Assembly: GCF_900250075.1 (NCBI RefSeq)
Contig: NZ_LT977071.1
Span: 2,313,901 to 2,377,900, forward strand
DNA length: 64,000 nucleotides
Direction: 5' to 3'
Source of the DNA: Cupriavidus taiwanensis
GTDB taxonomy: Bacteria; Pseudomonadota; Gammaproteobacteria; Burkholderiales; Burkholderiaceae
Both the position numbers and the translations under genes were made by a program. The notes under the pieces are model-generated. The model worked only from the letters and a program-made list of their open reading frames with translations, made no database searches and was not told where the DNA came from. This document shows positions 43,865 through 53,138 of this stretch, one piece after another (the first letter of the stretch is position 1; every line of letters starts with the position of its first letter).

Positions 43865-44860
43865 TCAGCGCGCGGCGACGAAGCCCGCCTCCTTGATGAT
43901 GTCGCGGTGCGCGGCTTCGTCGCGCGCCAGGAAGTCGGTCAGCGCCTTGCCGGTCAGGAAGTCGTTCTTCAGTGCGTTCTTCTCCAGGTATTCCTTCCAC
44001 TCCGGCGTGGCCACGATCTTCTGCATCAGGTCCACGTAGTACTTCTGCTGTTCGGGGGTCACGCCGCCCGGCATCATGAACACGCGCAGCATCTGGTATT
44101 GCACGTCGAGGCCCTGCTCCTTGCAGGTCGGCACGTCATGCCAGCTCTGGGTCTGCGTGACCTTGCCGTTGTAGGCCATGCGCTCCGGCGCGAACACGCA
44201 CAGCGCGCGATGCTCGCCGGCGCGCCACTGGCCGATCGATTCGGACGGGTTGTTGACGTTGGCGTCGATATGCTGGCCCGAGAGCTGCGTCGCGGCCTCG
44301 CCGCCGCCCTTGTACGGCACGTAGATGAAGCGGGTGCCGGTCTTCTTCTGCACCAGCGCGCTGATGATCTGGTCCTCGCGCTTGGAACTGGTGCCGCCGA
44401 CCTTGATCTTCCCGGCGCTGGCCCTGGATGCGTCGATAAACTGGGCGACGGTCTTGTACGGGGCCGCGGCATTGGTCCACAGCACGAACTCGTCCTGCGC
44501 GATCATCGCCACCGGGGTCAGGTCGCGCCAGCTGAACGGCAGGTGGCTGACCATCGGCACCGTGTACAGCGCGGACGAGGCCACCAGCAGCTTGTGCGGG
44601 TTACCCTGCGATGCCTTGGTATCCATCAGCCCTTCGGCACCGCTGGCGCCCGCCTTGTTCAGCACGATCACCGGCTGGCTCATCAGCTTGTGCTTGGCGA
44701 TGATGCCCTGGATCGACCGTGCCATCTGGTCCGAGGCGCCACCGGCGCTGAACGGCACCACGATCTCGACCGGCTTGGCCGGCTCCCATGCCCATGCGCT
44801 GAGGCAGGCCGTGGCACCCACCACGGCCGCCAGGGTCTTCCTGACTGTGTTGCGTTGCAT
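43865..44860 (-). CDS. tctC: TctC/Bug-type periplasmic binding protein
   Basis: This is a 331-aa secreted solute-binding protein. The signal peptide MQRNTVRKTLAAVVGATACL is followed by a mature Bug-fold protein with PVEIVVPFSAGGASDQMARS near the N-terminus, the family's ligand-pocket start. ATG 44860 is chosen over 44935 because it places the signal at the N-terminus. Bug proteins bind carboxylates, aromatic acids or amino acids; by operon content a hydroxy-dicarboxylate or amino dicarboxylate is likely. Confidence 0.92.
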   Translation of the reverse strand: MQRNTVRKTLAAVVGATACLSAWAWEPAKPVEIVVPFSAGGASDQMARSIQGIIAKHKLMSQPVIVLNKAGASGAEGLMDTKASQGNPHKLLVASSALYTVPMVSHLPFSWRDLTPVAMIAQDEFVLWTNAAAPYKTVAQFIDASRASAGKIKVGGTSSKREDQIISALVQKKTGTRFIYVPYKGGGEAATQLSGQHIDANVNNPSESIGQWRAGEHRALCVFAPERMAYNGKVTQTQSWHDVPTCKEQGLDVQYQMLRVFMMPGGVTPEQQKYYVDLMQKIVATPEWKEYLEKNALKNDFLTGKALTDFLARDEAAHRDIIKEAGFVAAR

Positions 44861-44941
44861 CGTTGGTCTCCTTTGGCTTTGACTACCCGGTGCCGCTTGC
44901 CGCGGCTCTTCTCTCTTCTTTTTCTGCGCTGCCACGCGGCA

Positions 44942-46108
44942 TCAGCGGCTCAGGCCGCGCGCCGCGATGTCCCACAGCTCGGCCACGTGCCCGTCGCGGC
45001 AGCAAACGTATTGCGCGTGCAGGTTCGCGGTGGGATCACAGTGGCCGGGCACCAGCCAGAGCTTGCTGCCCAGCAGGCTCTGGCCGTCTTGGTCCAGCAC
45101 CTGCAGCACCCCGTGCTCGTCGTTGGCCGTGACATAGCGCAACCACTCGCTGCCCGGGCCGGACCACACGCGTGGCAGGCCGGAATCCACCGCTAGCGAC
45201 TTCAGGCCCGCATCGCACACCGCCACGCCGGCGCGCGCGGTGCTCATCACCGTGGTCGCCAGGAACAGGCCGTGGCGGGGCTGGAAGCGCCCGGGCCATT
45301 CGCTGGCGCCATAGTGGCCGTCCAGGAACACATAGCTGCCGGGCTGGATCTCGGTATAGACGCCGCTTTCGCAATCGAACTCCGCGGTGCCGCTGCCGCC
45401 GCCGGTGATGACCGGGCAGGCGATGCCGCGGGCACGCAGGTGCGCCACATAGGCGCCCGCCTGGTCGGCGGCGCGCCGGGCCGCGTCGCGGCGCTGCGTC
45501 CAGTCCGCAAGGTGCTGGACGCCGCCGTGATACGCCTGCAGCCCGCCGAAACGCAGCGACCGCGCCGCGCCGATCGCATCGGCCAGCCGGCTCAGCGCTT
45601 CGGGGCTGTCGACGCCGCAACGCCCCTGCCCGACATCGGCTTCCGCCAGCACCGTGATGCGCACCCCGCCGGCCGCCGCGGCGGCGGCGATCGCGGTGAC
45701 CTGGCGCACGTCATCCACGCACACGCTCAGGTCCACATGCCGGGCCAGCTCCACGGCCATCGCCAGCTTGTCGGCGCCGACGAACTCGTTGCTGATGTGG
45801 ATGCTGTCGATGCCGGCGGCGGCAAACGGATAGGCCTCGCTGAGCTTCTGGCAGCAGATGCCCACCGCGCCGGCGGCAAGCTGCCGCTGCGCGATGGCGA
45901 CCGACTTGTGCGCCTTGGCATGCGGGCGCAGCGCCACGCCGCCGGCATCGGCCAGCGCCTGCATCCGCGCCACATTCTGGTCGAAGGCATCGAGCTCGAC
46001 CAGCAGCGCCGGCGTGCCTACGTCCTTGACGCGATCGCCGATCCTTGCCGCCGGCGGCGGCTGCAGGCGGGCACGGTCGTGGACCGGATTGCGCACCGGC
46101 TCAGTCAT
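44942..46108 (-). CDS. DSD1-family PLP enzyme (3-hydroxy-D-aspartate aldolase-like)
   Basis: This is a 388-aa alanine-racemase-fold PLP enzyme of the D-threonine aldolase / D-serine dehydratase family. The PLP lysine lies in ALRPHAKAHKS (about residue 65). The C-terminal metal site shows PGHCDPTANLH. The family splits D-3-hydroxyaspartate to glyoxylate and glycine, or dehydrates D-serine. The adjacent glyoxylate-type aminotransferase favours the aldolase reading. ATG 46108 overlaps the upstream stop by 8 bp. Confidence 0.87.
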   Translation of the reverse strand: MTEPVRNPVHDRARLQPPPAARIGDRVKDVGTPALLVELDAFDQNVARMQALADAGGVALRPHAKAHKSVAIAQRQLAAGAVGICCQKLSEAYPFAAAGIDSIHISNEFVGADKLAMAVELARHVDLSVCVDDVRQVTAIAAAAAAGGVRITVLAEADVGQGRCGVDSPEALSRLADAIGAARSLRFGGLQAYHGGVQHLADWTQRRDAARRAADQAGAYVAHLRARGIACPVITGGGSGTAEFDCESGVYTEIQPGSYVFLDGHYGASEWPGRFQPRHGLFLATTVMSTARAGVAVCDAGLKSLAVDSGLPRVWSGPGSEWLRYVTANDEHGVLQVLDQDGQSLLGSKLWLVPGHCDPTANLHAQYVCCRDGHVAELWDIAARGLSR

Positions 46109-49100
46109 GGCGGCCGCCCTCCAGCGCCATCGCCAGCACCCGCGCCACATGCATTGCCTCGGCCTGCGCACCGTCGCGGATCTGGTGGCGACAACTGGTG
46201 CCGTCCGCGACCACGATGGCATCGGCTGCGCGCCGCCGCACTGCCGGCAGCAGCGACAGCTCGGCCATCGCCTGCGATGCTTCGAAATGCTCTGCCTCAT
46301 AGCCAAAGCTGCCGGCCATGCCGCAGCACGATGACTCCACCGGCGCCACCTTCAGGCCGGGAATCCACCCCAGCACGGTCTGCACCGGGGTGAAGGCATC
46401 GAAGGCCTTCTGGTGGCAGTGCCCGTGCACGATGGCCTCGGACACCCGCAGCGGCTGCAGCGGCAGCGCCAGCCGGCCCGCCTGGCGCTCGCGCACCAGG
46501 AACTCCTCGAACAGGAACGACAGGCTGGCCAGCTGGCGCGCTTCGTCGCCATAGCCATAGCCCAGGAACTCATCGCGCAGCGACAGCAGGCACGACGGCT
46601 CCAGGCCGACCACCGGCACGCCGCGCTCCACGAACGGGCGCAGCGTATCGAGCAGGCGCCGCGCCTCGGCCTTCGCCTGGTCGACCAGGCCCGCGGCGAG
46701 GAAGGTCCGGCCGCAGCACAGCGGACGTTCGCCTGCCCGGGTATTGAAGTGCACGGTATAGCCCGCGGCTTCCAGCACCGTCTGCGCGGCGCGCGCATTG
46801 TCGGGCTCCATGTAGTTGCTGAAGGTATCGACGAAGAGCAGCACCTCGCGCCCATCGGCCTTGCTGCCCGCGGCGTTGCCCTCGCCGCGGCCGCGCGCAA
46901 GGAATGGCGCGGTGAAGCGCGGCAGCGACCGCTGCGGGGCAAACCCCAGCGCGCGCTTGATCCAGCCGGAGACCCCGGGCAGGCTGTCGGCCAGCGCCAG
47001 CAGGCCCGGCACGTGGCTGGCCGCCGGCGCATAGCGCGGCAGGAATGCGACCATGCGCTCGCGCAGGCTAATGCCGTGCCGGCTGGTCCATGCATGGCGC
47101 GCCTCGATCTTGAACTTCGCCATGTCGACGCCGGTCGGGCAGTCGCGCTTGCAGCCCTTGCACGAGACGCACAGGTCCAGCGCCTCCTTGACTTCCGCAC
47201 TGGCCAGCCCGTCGCTGCCGAGCTGCCCGGTCAGCGCCAGCCGCAGCGTGTTGGCGCGGCCGCGCGTCACGTGTTGCTCGTCCTTGGTCACGCGATAGCT
47301 GGGGCACATGATGCCGGCGTCGAACTTGCGGCAGTGGCCGTTGTTGTTGCACATCTCCACGGCCGACGCCAGGCCATGCGTGGCGGTATCGCTGCCCGTG
47401 CCCGGGGCGGTCTCGGCGCCCGTCATCGGGTCGCGCCGCACGTTCCACGCCGACCAGTCCAGCGCCGGGGTCAGCGGCAGCGCAGCATAGCCGGGCGCAA
47501 AGCGGAAGTTCTCGCGCGCGTCCATGCGGGGCGGGCGCACGATCTTGTCGGGATTGAAGCGGTTGTCCGGATCGAACAGCGCCTTGATCTCGCTGAACGC
47601 GGCATTGATGCGCGGGCCGTATTGCCAGGCCACCCATTCGCCGCGGCACAGGCCGTCGCCGTGCTCGCCGGAATACGCGCCCTTGTATTCGCGCACCAGC
47701 TCGGCCGCCTCTTCCGCGATCTCGCGCATGCGCAGCGCGCCGTCGCGGCGCATGTCCAGGATCGGCCGCACATGCAGCGTGCCGACGCTGGCGTGGGCGT
47801 ACCAGGTGCCTTCGGTCTCGTGCTTGTGGAAGACCTCGGTCAGCCGGCGGGTGTATTCGGCCAGGTGCTCGAGCGGCACCGCGCAATCCTCGATGAACGA
47901 GACCGGCTTGCCGTCGCCCTTCATGCTCATCATGATGTTCAGGCCGGCCTTGCGCACATCCCACAGCGCCTTCTGCGCCTTCTCTTCCGGCATCTTCACC
48001 ACCGAGCCCGGCAGGCCCAGGTCGGCCATCAGCTCGGCCAGCCGGTCCAGCTGCGCCAGCAGCGCCTGGCGGTCGTCGCCGGCGAATTCCACCAGCAGGA
48101 TGGCCTGCGGATCGCCGGCCAGCGCACGCTCGACCACCGGGCGGAAGGCCGGGTTCTCCATCGACAGGTCGATCATGGTGCGGTCGACCAGTTCCACCGC
48201 CACCGGTTGCAGCGTGACGATATGCTGCGTCAGGTCCATCGCCTGGTAGAAGGTGGGGAAGTTGACCACGCCCAGCACCTTGTGCGCCGGCAGCGGCGCC
48301 AGCTTCAGCGTGAGCTGGCGGCTGCAGGCCAGCGTGCCTTCGGAACCGACCAGGATATGCGCGAGGTTGGCGTGGCCGTCGTCGGTATAGGCGCGCGGGT
48401 TCTGGCAGTCGAACAGGTCGATGTTGTAGCCGGCGACGCGGCGCAGCACCTTGGGCATGCGCTCGGCGATCTCGCCGCGCTCGCGCGTGGCGATGCGCTG
48501 CAGCCCATGAAGGATGCCCTCGGTGCGTCCGGCCGCCACTGGTTTCGCGAGCGAACCGAAGTGGCAATCGCTGCCGTCCGCCAGCACCGCATCGATCGAC
48601 AGCACGTTATGCACCATGTTGCCGTAGGCAATCGAGCGCGAGCCGCACGAATTGTTGCCGGCCATGCCGCCGATGGTGCATTGCGCCCCCGTGGAAACGT
48701 CCACCGGGAACCACAGCCCGTGCGGCTTGAGCCAGGCGTTCAGGTGGTCCAGCACGATGCCGGGCTCCACCGTCACCGTGCGCGCGCCGGCATCGAAGGC
48801 GACCACGTTGTTGAGCCACTTGCTGGTGTCGATGACCAGCGCCTCGCCCACGGTCTGGCCGCACTGGCTGGTGCCGGCGCCGCGGGCCAGCACCGGCACC
48901 CGCTGGTCGCGCGCGATGTCGAGCGCGCGCACCAGGTCGTCCTGGTCGCGCGGCACCACCACGCCAACCGGGATGATCTGGTAGATCGAAGCATCGGTGG
49001 CATAGCGGCCGCGGGCGGCGCGGTCGAACAGCACGTCGCCGCGCAGTTCCTTGCGCAGCAGCGCCGACAAGGGCGAGGTGGCCCGGTGCTGCGCGGGCAC

Positions 49101-49154
49101 CAGGTGGATCGGCTTGACCAGCAGGGAAGACGAAGTCATGTTCATGGCATGCAA
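46101..49154 (-). CDS. FAD-linked D-2-hydroxyacid dehydrogenase with Fe-S domain (YdiJ-like)
   Basis: This is a 1017-aa fusion, the same size as E. coli YdiJ. The N-terminal FAD-binding PCMH domain (PVLARGAGTSQCGQTVGEAL; GGMAGNNSCGSRSIAYG) and FAD oxidase C-domain are followed by a ferredoxin-like domain (LDLCVSCKGCKRDCPTGVDM). Two CCG-type domains then occur (PSCLLSLRDEF; VHGHCHQKAF). It oxidises a D-2-hydroxyacid such as D-lactate, D-2-hydroxyglutarate or glycolate and passes electrons through Fe-S clusters. Three in-frame ATGs (49154, 49145, 49139) could start it. Confidence 0.92.
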   Translation of the reverse strand: MHAMNMTSSSLLVKPIHLVPAQHRATSPLSALLRKELRGDVLFDRAARGRYATDASIYQIIPVGVVVPRDQDDLVRALDIARDQRVPVLARGAGTSQCGQTVGEALVIDTSKWLNNVVAFDAGARTVTVEPGIVLDHLNAWLKPHGLWFPVDVSTGAQCTIGGMAGNNSCGSRSIAYGNMVHNVLSIDAVLADGSDCHFGSLAKPVAAGRTEGILHGLQRIATRERGEIAERMPKVLRRVAGYNIDLFDCQNPRAYTDDGHANLAHILVGSEGTLACSRQLTLKLAPLPAHKVLGVVNFPTFYQAMDLTQHIVTLQPVAVELVDRTMIDLSMENPAFRPVVERALAGDPQAILLVEFAGDDRQALLAQLDRLAELMADLGLPGSVVKMPEEKAQKALWDVRKAGLNIMMSMKGDGKPVSFIEDCAVPLEHLAEYTRRLTEVFHKHETEGTWYAHASVGTLHVRPILDMRRDGALRMREIAEEAAELVREYKGAYSGEHGDGLCRGEWVAWQYGPRINAAFSEIKALFDPDNRFNPDKIVRPPRMDARENFRFAPGYAALPLTPALDWSAWNVRRDPMTGAETAPGTGSDTATHGLASAVEMCNNNGHCRKFDAGIMCPSYRVTKDEQHVTRGRANTLRLALTGQLGSDGLASAEVKEALDLCVSCKGCKRDCPTGVDMAKFKIEARHAWTSRHGISLRERMVAFLPRYAPAASHVPGLLALADSLPGVSGWIKRALGFAPQRSLPRFTAPFLARGRGEGNAAGSKADGREVLLFVDTFSNYMEPDNARAAQTVLEAAGYTVHFNTRAGERPLCCGRTFLAAGLVDQAKAEARRLLDTLRPFVERGVPVVGLEPSCLLSLRDEFLGYGYGDEARQLASLSFLFEEFLVRERQAGRLALPLQPLRVSEAIVHGHCHQKAFDAFTPVQTVLGWIPGLKVAPVESSCCGMAGSFGYEAEHFEASQAMAELSLLPAVRRRAADAIVVADGTSCRHQIRDGAQAEAMHVARVLAMALEGGRHD

Positions 49155-49309
49155 GAAACAAGGGCCGCGCGCCCGCGGCGATGCATGCGGCCGCCTGCGG
49201 TGGGCGCATGTCGTGGTGATGCCTTGGCAAGAAAATCAGGCAGGCGGCGGACCGTGCCGCGCCTGCCATGGCCTGCGCGGCTCGGTCGGCTGCGCTTGGT
49301 TGGCTGCGC

Positions 49310-50530
49310 TCAGGCGGCGGCCTTGAGCACCGGCTTGTCGGCGTGCGCGGCCAGCGAAGCCATCGCCGCGGCTACGCCGCTGCCGGCAAGCGGCACGCCT
49401 GCCAGCTTCAGCCCCATCTCGCAACCGGCGAGCGTCGCCATCAGGGTCAGGTCATTGCAATCGCCGAGATGGCCGATGCGGAACATGCGGCCGCGCATCT
49501 TGCCCAGCGCCTGCCCCAGCGACATGTCGAAGCGCTCGTAGATGAGCTTGCGCACCGCATCGGCGTCGACGCCGTCGGGCATCATCACGCCGGTCAGCAC
49601 CGGGCTGTACAGCGCCGGGTCGGCGCACTGGATCTGCAGGCCCCAGGCGCGCACGGCGTGGCGTGTCGCCTCCGCCAGCCGCTGGTGGCGGGCGAAGACC
49701 TGTTCCAGGCCCTCGCCCAGGATCATGTCGAGCGCTTCGGACAGGCCGTACAGCAGGTTGGTGTTGGGCGTGTACGGCCAGTAGCCGTTCTTGTTCGATT
49801 CGATGATCTCGGCCCAACCCCAGAACGCGCGCGGCAGCCGGGCGTGCTGGCTGGCGGCGATCGCCCTCGGCGAGAGCGCGTTGAAGCTGATCCCCGGCGG
49901 CAGCATCAGGCCCTTCTGCGAGCCCGACACGGTCACGTCGACGCCCCACTCGTCATGGCGATAGTCGGCCGAACCCAGGCCCGAGATCGTGTCCACCAGT
50001 AGCAGCGCCGGGTGGCCGGCGGCATCGATGGCGCGGCGCACCGCGGCGATATCCGAGGTCACGCCGGTCGAGGTCTCGTTGTGCACTACACAGACCGCGC
50101 GAATCGCATGGCCGCTGTCCTCGCGCAAGCGCGCCTCGATCATGTCCGCCTGCACCCCGCGGCGCCAGCCCTCGATGCCGGGCAGGCCCAGGAATTCCGG
50201 CCGCAGGCCCAGCGCCTCGGCCATCTTCTTCCACAGGGTGGCGAAATGCCCCGTCTCGAACATCAGCACGTGGTCGCCCGGGCTGAGCGTGTTGGTCAGC
50301 GCCGCTTCCCAGGCACCGGTGCCAGACGCCGGGTAGATGATCACCGGATGCCGGGTCTTGAAGATTTCCTTGATGCCGGCCAGCACCTTGCGGCCGAGTG
50401 CGCCGAACTCCGGGCCACGGTGATCGATGGTCGGATAGCTCATCGCGCGCAGGATACGGTCCGGCACCGGGCTCGGGCCCGGGATCTGCAGAAAGTGGCG
50501 GCCAGAGGGATGGAAATCGAGGTGAATCAT
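49310..50530 (-). CDS. Class V aminotransferase (alanine/serine/aspartate-glyoxylate type)
   Basis: This is a 406-aa fold-type I PLP aminotransferase. The PLP lysine is in VTVSGSQKGLMLPPG. The family patterns PTIDHRGPEFG, ASGTGAWEAALTNTLSPGDH and HNETSTGVTSDIAAVR closely resemble glyoxylate aminotransferases, including BhcA of the beta-hydroxyaspartate cycle. It likely transfers an amino group to glyoxylate to give glycine. ATG 50530 is chosen because GGAGG is 10 bp upstream. It leads the minus-strand operon, divergent from a GntR gene. Confidence 0.9.
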   Translation of the reverse strand: MIHLDFHPSGRHFLQIPGPSPVPDRILRAMSYPTIDHRGPEFGALGRKVLAGIKEIFKTRHPVIIYPASGTGAWEAALTNTLSPGDHVLMFETGHFATLWKKMAEALGLRPEFLGLPGIEGWRRGVQADMIEARLREDSGHAIRAVCVVHNETSTGVTSDIAAVRRAIDAAGHPALLLVDTISGLGSADYRHDEWGVDVTVSGSQKGLMLPPGISFNALSPRAIAASQHARLPRAFWGWAEIIESNKNGYWPYTPNTNLLYGLSEALDMILGEGLEQVFARHQRLAEATRHAVRAWGLQIQCADPALYSPVLTGVMMPDGVDADAVRKLIYERFDMSLGQALGKMRGRMFRIGHLGDCNDLTLMATLAGCEMGLKLAGVPLAGSGVAAAMASLAAHADKPVLKAAA

Positions 50531-50701
50531 GGAAATCATGCCTCCTTGTTGTTTTATGAATTTTGAATGCAATCGACTATAGCAGAGCGATCGATGTGAT
50601 CCAAGGCGAAACTTACGGCAATTTGTGATGGTTAACCCCGCGTTTTGAAGCCAGGAAGCAAGATGCAGTAGAATCCGCGCCAAGTGGATAGAGGATATTG
50701 A

Positions 50702-51439
50702 ATGCAAAAACCATATTGCGATGCAGATGCGGCGGCTGTTGACCAGCACGTTCCACCGCCCTCGCTGCCGCGCCTGGCACGCCCGCGCCTGCACGACACC
50801 GTGGTCGAGCACCTGCGCCAGTTCATCGTCGAAGGCGTATTCGCGCCGGGCACAAAGCTCAATGAGCGCGAGCTGTGCGAGACCCTGGGCATCTCGCGGA
50901 CGCCGCTGCGCGAGGCGCTCAAGGTGCTGGCGGCCGAAGGCCTGATCGATCTTCTGCCCAACCGCGGCGCCAGCATCTCGCGCATGACCGAGGCCGAAGT
51001 CAGGGAGAGCTTCGAGCTGATGAGCGGGCTGGAGGCGTTTTCCGGCGAACTGGCCTGCGAGCGCATCACTGCGGCTGAACTGGCGCAGATCAAGGCGCTG
51101 CACTACGCGATGCTGGCTTGCCGCGCCCGCAACGACCTGCCGGGCTACTACAGCCGCAACCAGGAGATCCACGACCGGATCAACGAGGCCGCGCGCAACG
51201 GCGCGCTGCGGCAGACCTACCAGTCGATCAACCGCCGCCTGCAGGCGCTGCGCTTCCGCTCCAACCAGCAAAGCGGCAAGTGGGACGAGGCGGTCGAAGA
51301 CCACGAGGAGATGATCCAGGCGCTGGAAGCCCGCGACGGCAAGCGGCTGGCGGCGGTACTGAAGCGCCACTTGCTGGAGAAGCGCGACGCGGTGCTGCCC
51401 CTGGTATCGGGCGACGCCACTGGCACAAGAATCTTCTGA
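50702..51439 (+). CDS. GntR/FCD-family transcriptional regulator
   Basis: This is a 245-aa FadR-type regulator. The winged helix-turn-helix is at about residues 28-95 (KLNERELCETLGISRTPLRE). The all-helical FCD ligand domain follows at 105-235, with metal-binding-type residues (NQEIHDRINEAA; EDHEEMIQAL). It is divergent from the aminotransferase operon with 171 bp between starts, so it probably controls that operon in response to the carboxylate imported by TctABC. TTGAATGCAA recurs near both starts (about 50565 and 50695) and could be its half-site. Confidence 0.9.
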   Translation: MQKPYCDADAAAVDQHVPPPSLPRLARPRLHDTVVEHLRQFIVEGVFAPGTKLNERELCETLGISRTPLREALKVLAAEGLIDLLPNRGASISRMTEAEVRESFELMSGLEAFSGELACERITAAELAQIKALHYAMLACRARNDLPGYYSRNQEIHDRINEAARNGALRQTYQSINRRLQALRFRSNQQSGKWDEAVEDHEEMIQALEARDGKRLAAVLKRHLLEKRDAVLPLVSGDATGTRIF

Positions 51440-51511
51440 AAGCGGGGTACGCGTAACCGCAGCGCAGCGTTTTACCGTGCCGGGGCCGGATTTTTCTTGC
51501 CTCCATGCGAA

Positions 51512-51531
51512 TACTGTATATATTTACAGTA
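51512..51531. promoter_or_regulatory. LexA (SOS) box, near-perfect palindrome
   Basis: TACTGTATATATTTACAGTA matches the LexA consensus CTGT-N8-ACAG with extended symmetry. It lies 29 bp before ATG 51561, where it would overlap the promoter. Confidence 0.8.
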
Positions 51532-51560
51532 CCTGTATGGATGAACAGTGGAGCCCCGGC

Positions 51561-51845
51561 ATGGAACACCTGATCCGCGTGCAAAACGACTATGACCGCC
51601 AGGTGCTGGCCTGGCTGCGCGGCCGCATTGGCGACGCCGCGCTGCAAAGCGCGGTGCATCGGCTGGCAAGTCCGCGCAAGCCCTACCTGTCCACGATCTG
51701 CCGCAGCCTGGGCATCCGCCCGCCCAGCCGGCGCCAGTTCGCCGCCGAGACGGCGCGCATGCACCGCACAGTGGGCGACAGCTACCTGGCCCGCATCAGG
51801 GAAATCCTGGCAAGAGGCCCTGCGCAAGTGGCCCCCCACCGGTAG
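51561..51845 (+). CDS. SOS-regulated small protein of unknown function
   Basis: This is a 94-aa basic helical protein (MEHLIRVQNDYDRQVLAWLR and on) with a Trp-Leu-Arg rich first half and a conserved-looking RPPSRRQFAAETARMHRTVG segment. ATG 51561 is chosen because in-frame ATG 51537 sits only 5 bp after the LexA box and would leave no room for a promoter leader. It is followed 43 bp later by a strong terminator, so it is a single-gene SOS unit. It may be a DNA-damage response or cell-division factor; no family was recognised. Confidence 0.75.
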   Translation: MEHLIRVQNDYDRQVLAWLRGRIGDAALQSAVHRLASPRKPYLSTICRSLGIRPPSRRQFAAETARMHRTVGDSYLARIREILARGPAQVAPHR

Positions 51846-51888
51846 GCATTTGCCGATCACCGGCCACGCGCGAGCCGGACGTATCATG

Positions 51889-51926
51889 AAAGCCCCCTTG
51901 CCGTCACACGGCAACGGGGCTTTTTG
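51889..51926 (+). terminator. Rho-independent terminator
   Basis: AAAGCCCCCTTGCCG and CGGCAACGGGGCTTT form a long GC-rich stem with a TCACA loop, then TTG and TTT. It closes the SOS-regulated gene before the next operon. Confidence 0.85.
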
Positions 51927-51958
51927 TTTCGCAACGTATTCCTCCCTCCAAGGCCGAC

Positions 51959-53062
51959 ATGAGCGAACTCCGCATTCCCACCCGCGCGCTGCACCAGTGG
52001 GTCACCGATCTCTGGCTTGCCGCCGGCAGCAGCCCCAAGGAGGCGCAACTGACGGCCGACCACCTGGTCGGCGCCAACCTGAGCGGGCATGACTCCCACG
52101 GCGTCGGCATGATCCCGCGCTATGTGCTGGCGTGGCAGGCCGACGAGCTGCAGCTGAACCGGCAGGTCAGCGTGCTGCAGGACGCCGGCAGCCTGCTAAG
52201 CCTGGACGGCAACCGCGGCATGGGACAGGCGGTAACGGCGCAGGCCATGGAGATGGCCATCGCCCGCGCCCGCGAGCACGGCGTCTGCGTGATGGGGCTG
52301 CGCCAGTCGCACCACCTCGGGCGCGTCGGCCACTGGGCCGAGCAGGCCACGGCGGCGGGCCTGATCTCGATCCACTTCGTCAACGTGCTGTCCAAGCCGA
52401 TCGTGGCGCCCCACGGCGGCTACGACGCACGCTACGGCACCAATCCGTTCACCATCGGCGTGCCGATGGCCGACGAGCCGCCGCTGGTGCTGGACTTCGC
52501 CACCAGCGCCATCGCGCTGGGCAAGGTGCGCGTCGCCCATAACAAGGGCGTGCCGGTAGGGGCCGGCTGCCTGCTCGATGCGCAGGGCGAGCCCACCACC
52601 GATGCCGCCGTGATGTACCCGCCCGCCGACACGCCGCAGGGCGCCTTGCGGCCCTTCGGCGAGCACAAGGGCCACGTGCTGGCGGTGATGTGCGAACTGC
52701 TCGGCGCCGCGGTCACGGGCGGCCATACCATCCGCCCGGAAACGCTGCGGCACGAGCACGCGGTCTGGAACAACATGCTGGCGATCGTGTTCGATCCCGC
52801 GCGGCTGGGCACCAGCACCTCGTTCGGGCATGAAGTCGCGGCCTTCGCCGACTGGATGAAAAGCGCGCGGCTGCAGCCCGGCCAGACCGGCATCCAGCTG
52901 CCCGGCGAACCGGAGCGCGCCTTCCGCGCGGCCCGCGCGCAGCAGATCCCGATCGATGCCGGCACGCTGGCGCAGCTGGACGACGCCGCCGCGCGCGTGG
53001 CGGCGGCGCGGGCCAGCGCGCATCCCGTGCCTGGTCCGCTGTCTGCGCTGGCGCGCGGCTGA
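51959..53062 (+). CDS. Ldh2-family malate/L-lactate-type dehydrogenase
   Basis: This is a 367-aa NAD(P)-dependent oxidoreductase of the Ldh2/YlbC-YiaK fold. The catalytic histidine lies in the signature GHDSHGVGMIPRYV (about residues 42-55). Other family patterns are GMGQAVTAQAMEMAI, YGTNPFTIGVP and MCELLGAAVTGG. The family includes ureidoglycolate, sulfolactate and malate dehydrogenases, so the substrate is open. It is the first gene of a three-gene plus-strand set with a reductase and an exporter. Confidence 0.9.
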   Translation: MSELRIPTRALHQWVTDLWLAAGSSPKEAQLTADHLVGANLSGHDSHGVGMIPRYVLAWQADELQLNRQVSVLQDAGSLLSLDGNRGMGQAVTAQAMEMAIARAREHGVCVMGLRQSHHLGRVGHWAEQATAAGLISIHFVNVLSKPIVAPHGGYDARYGTNPFTIGVPMADEPPLVLDFATSAIALGKVRVAHNKGVPVGAGCLLDAQGEPTTDAAVMYPPADTPQGALRPFGEHKGHVLAVMCELLGAAVTGGHTIRPETLRHEHAVWNNMLAIVFDPARLGTSTSFGHEVAAFADWMKSARLQPGQTGIQLPGEPERAFRAARAQQIPIDAGTLAQLDDAAARVAAARASAHPVPGPLSALARG

Positions 53063-53138
53063 CTATCATCAGATATGCGCCCGGCGCGGTGCGCCACGCA
53101 CGCACGGGTTGACGCCTGAACCCCAACCGGACACTGAC

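Noticed and set aside
46413..49541. Very long plus-strand frame (1042 aa) opposite the YdiJ-like gene
   Set aside because: It is a GC-rich mirror of a strongly supported gene, rich in Arg/His/Ala with no family pattern.
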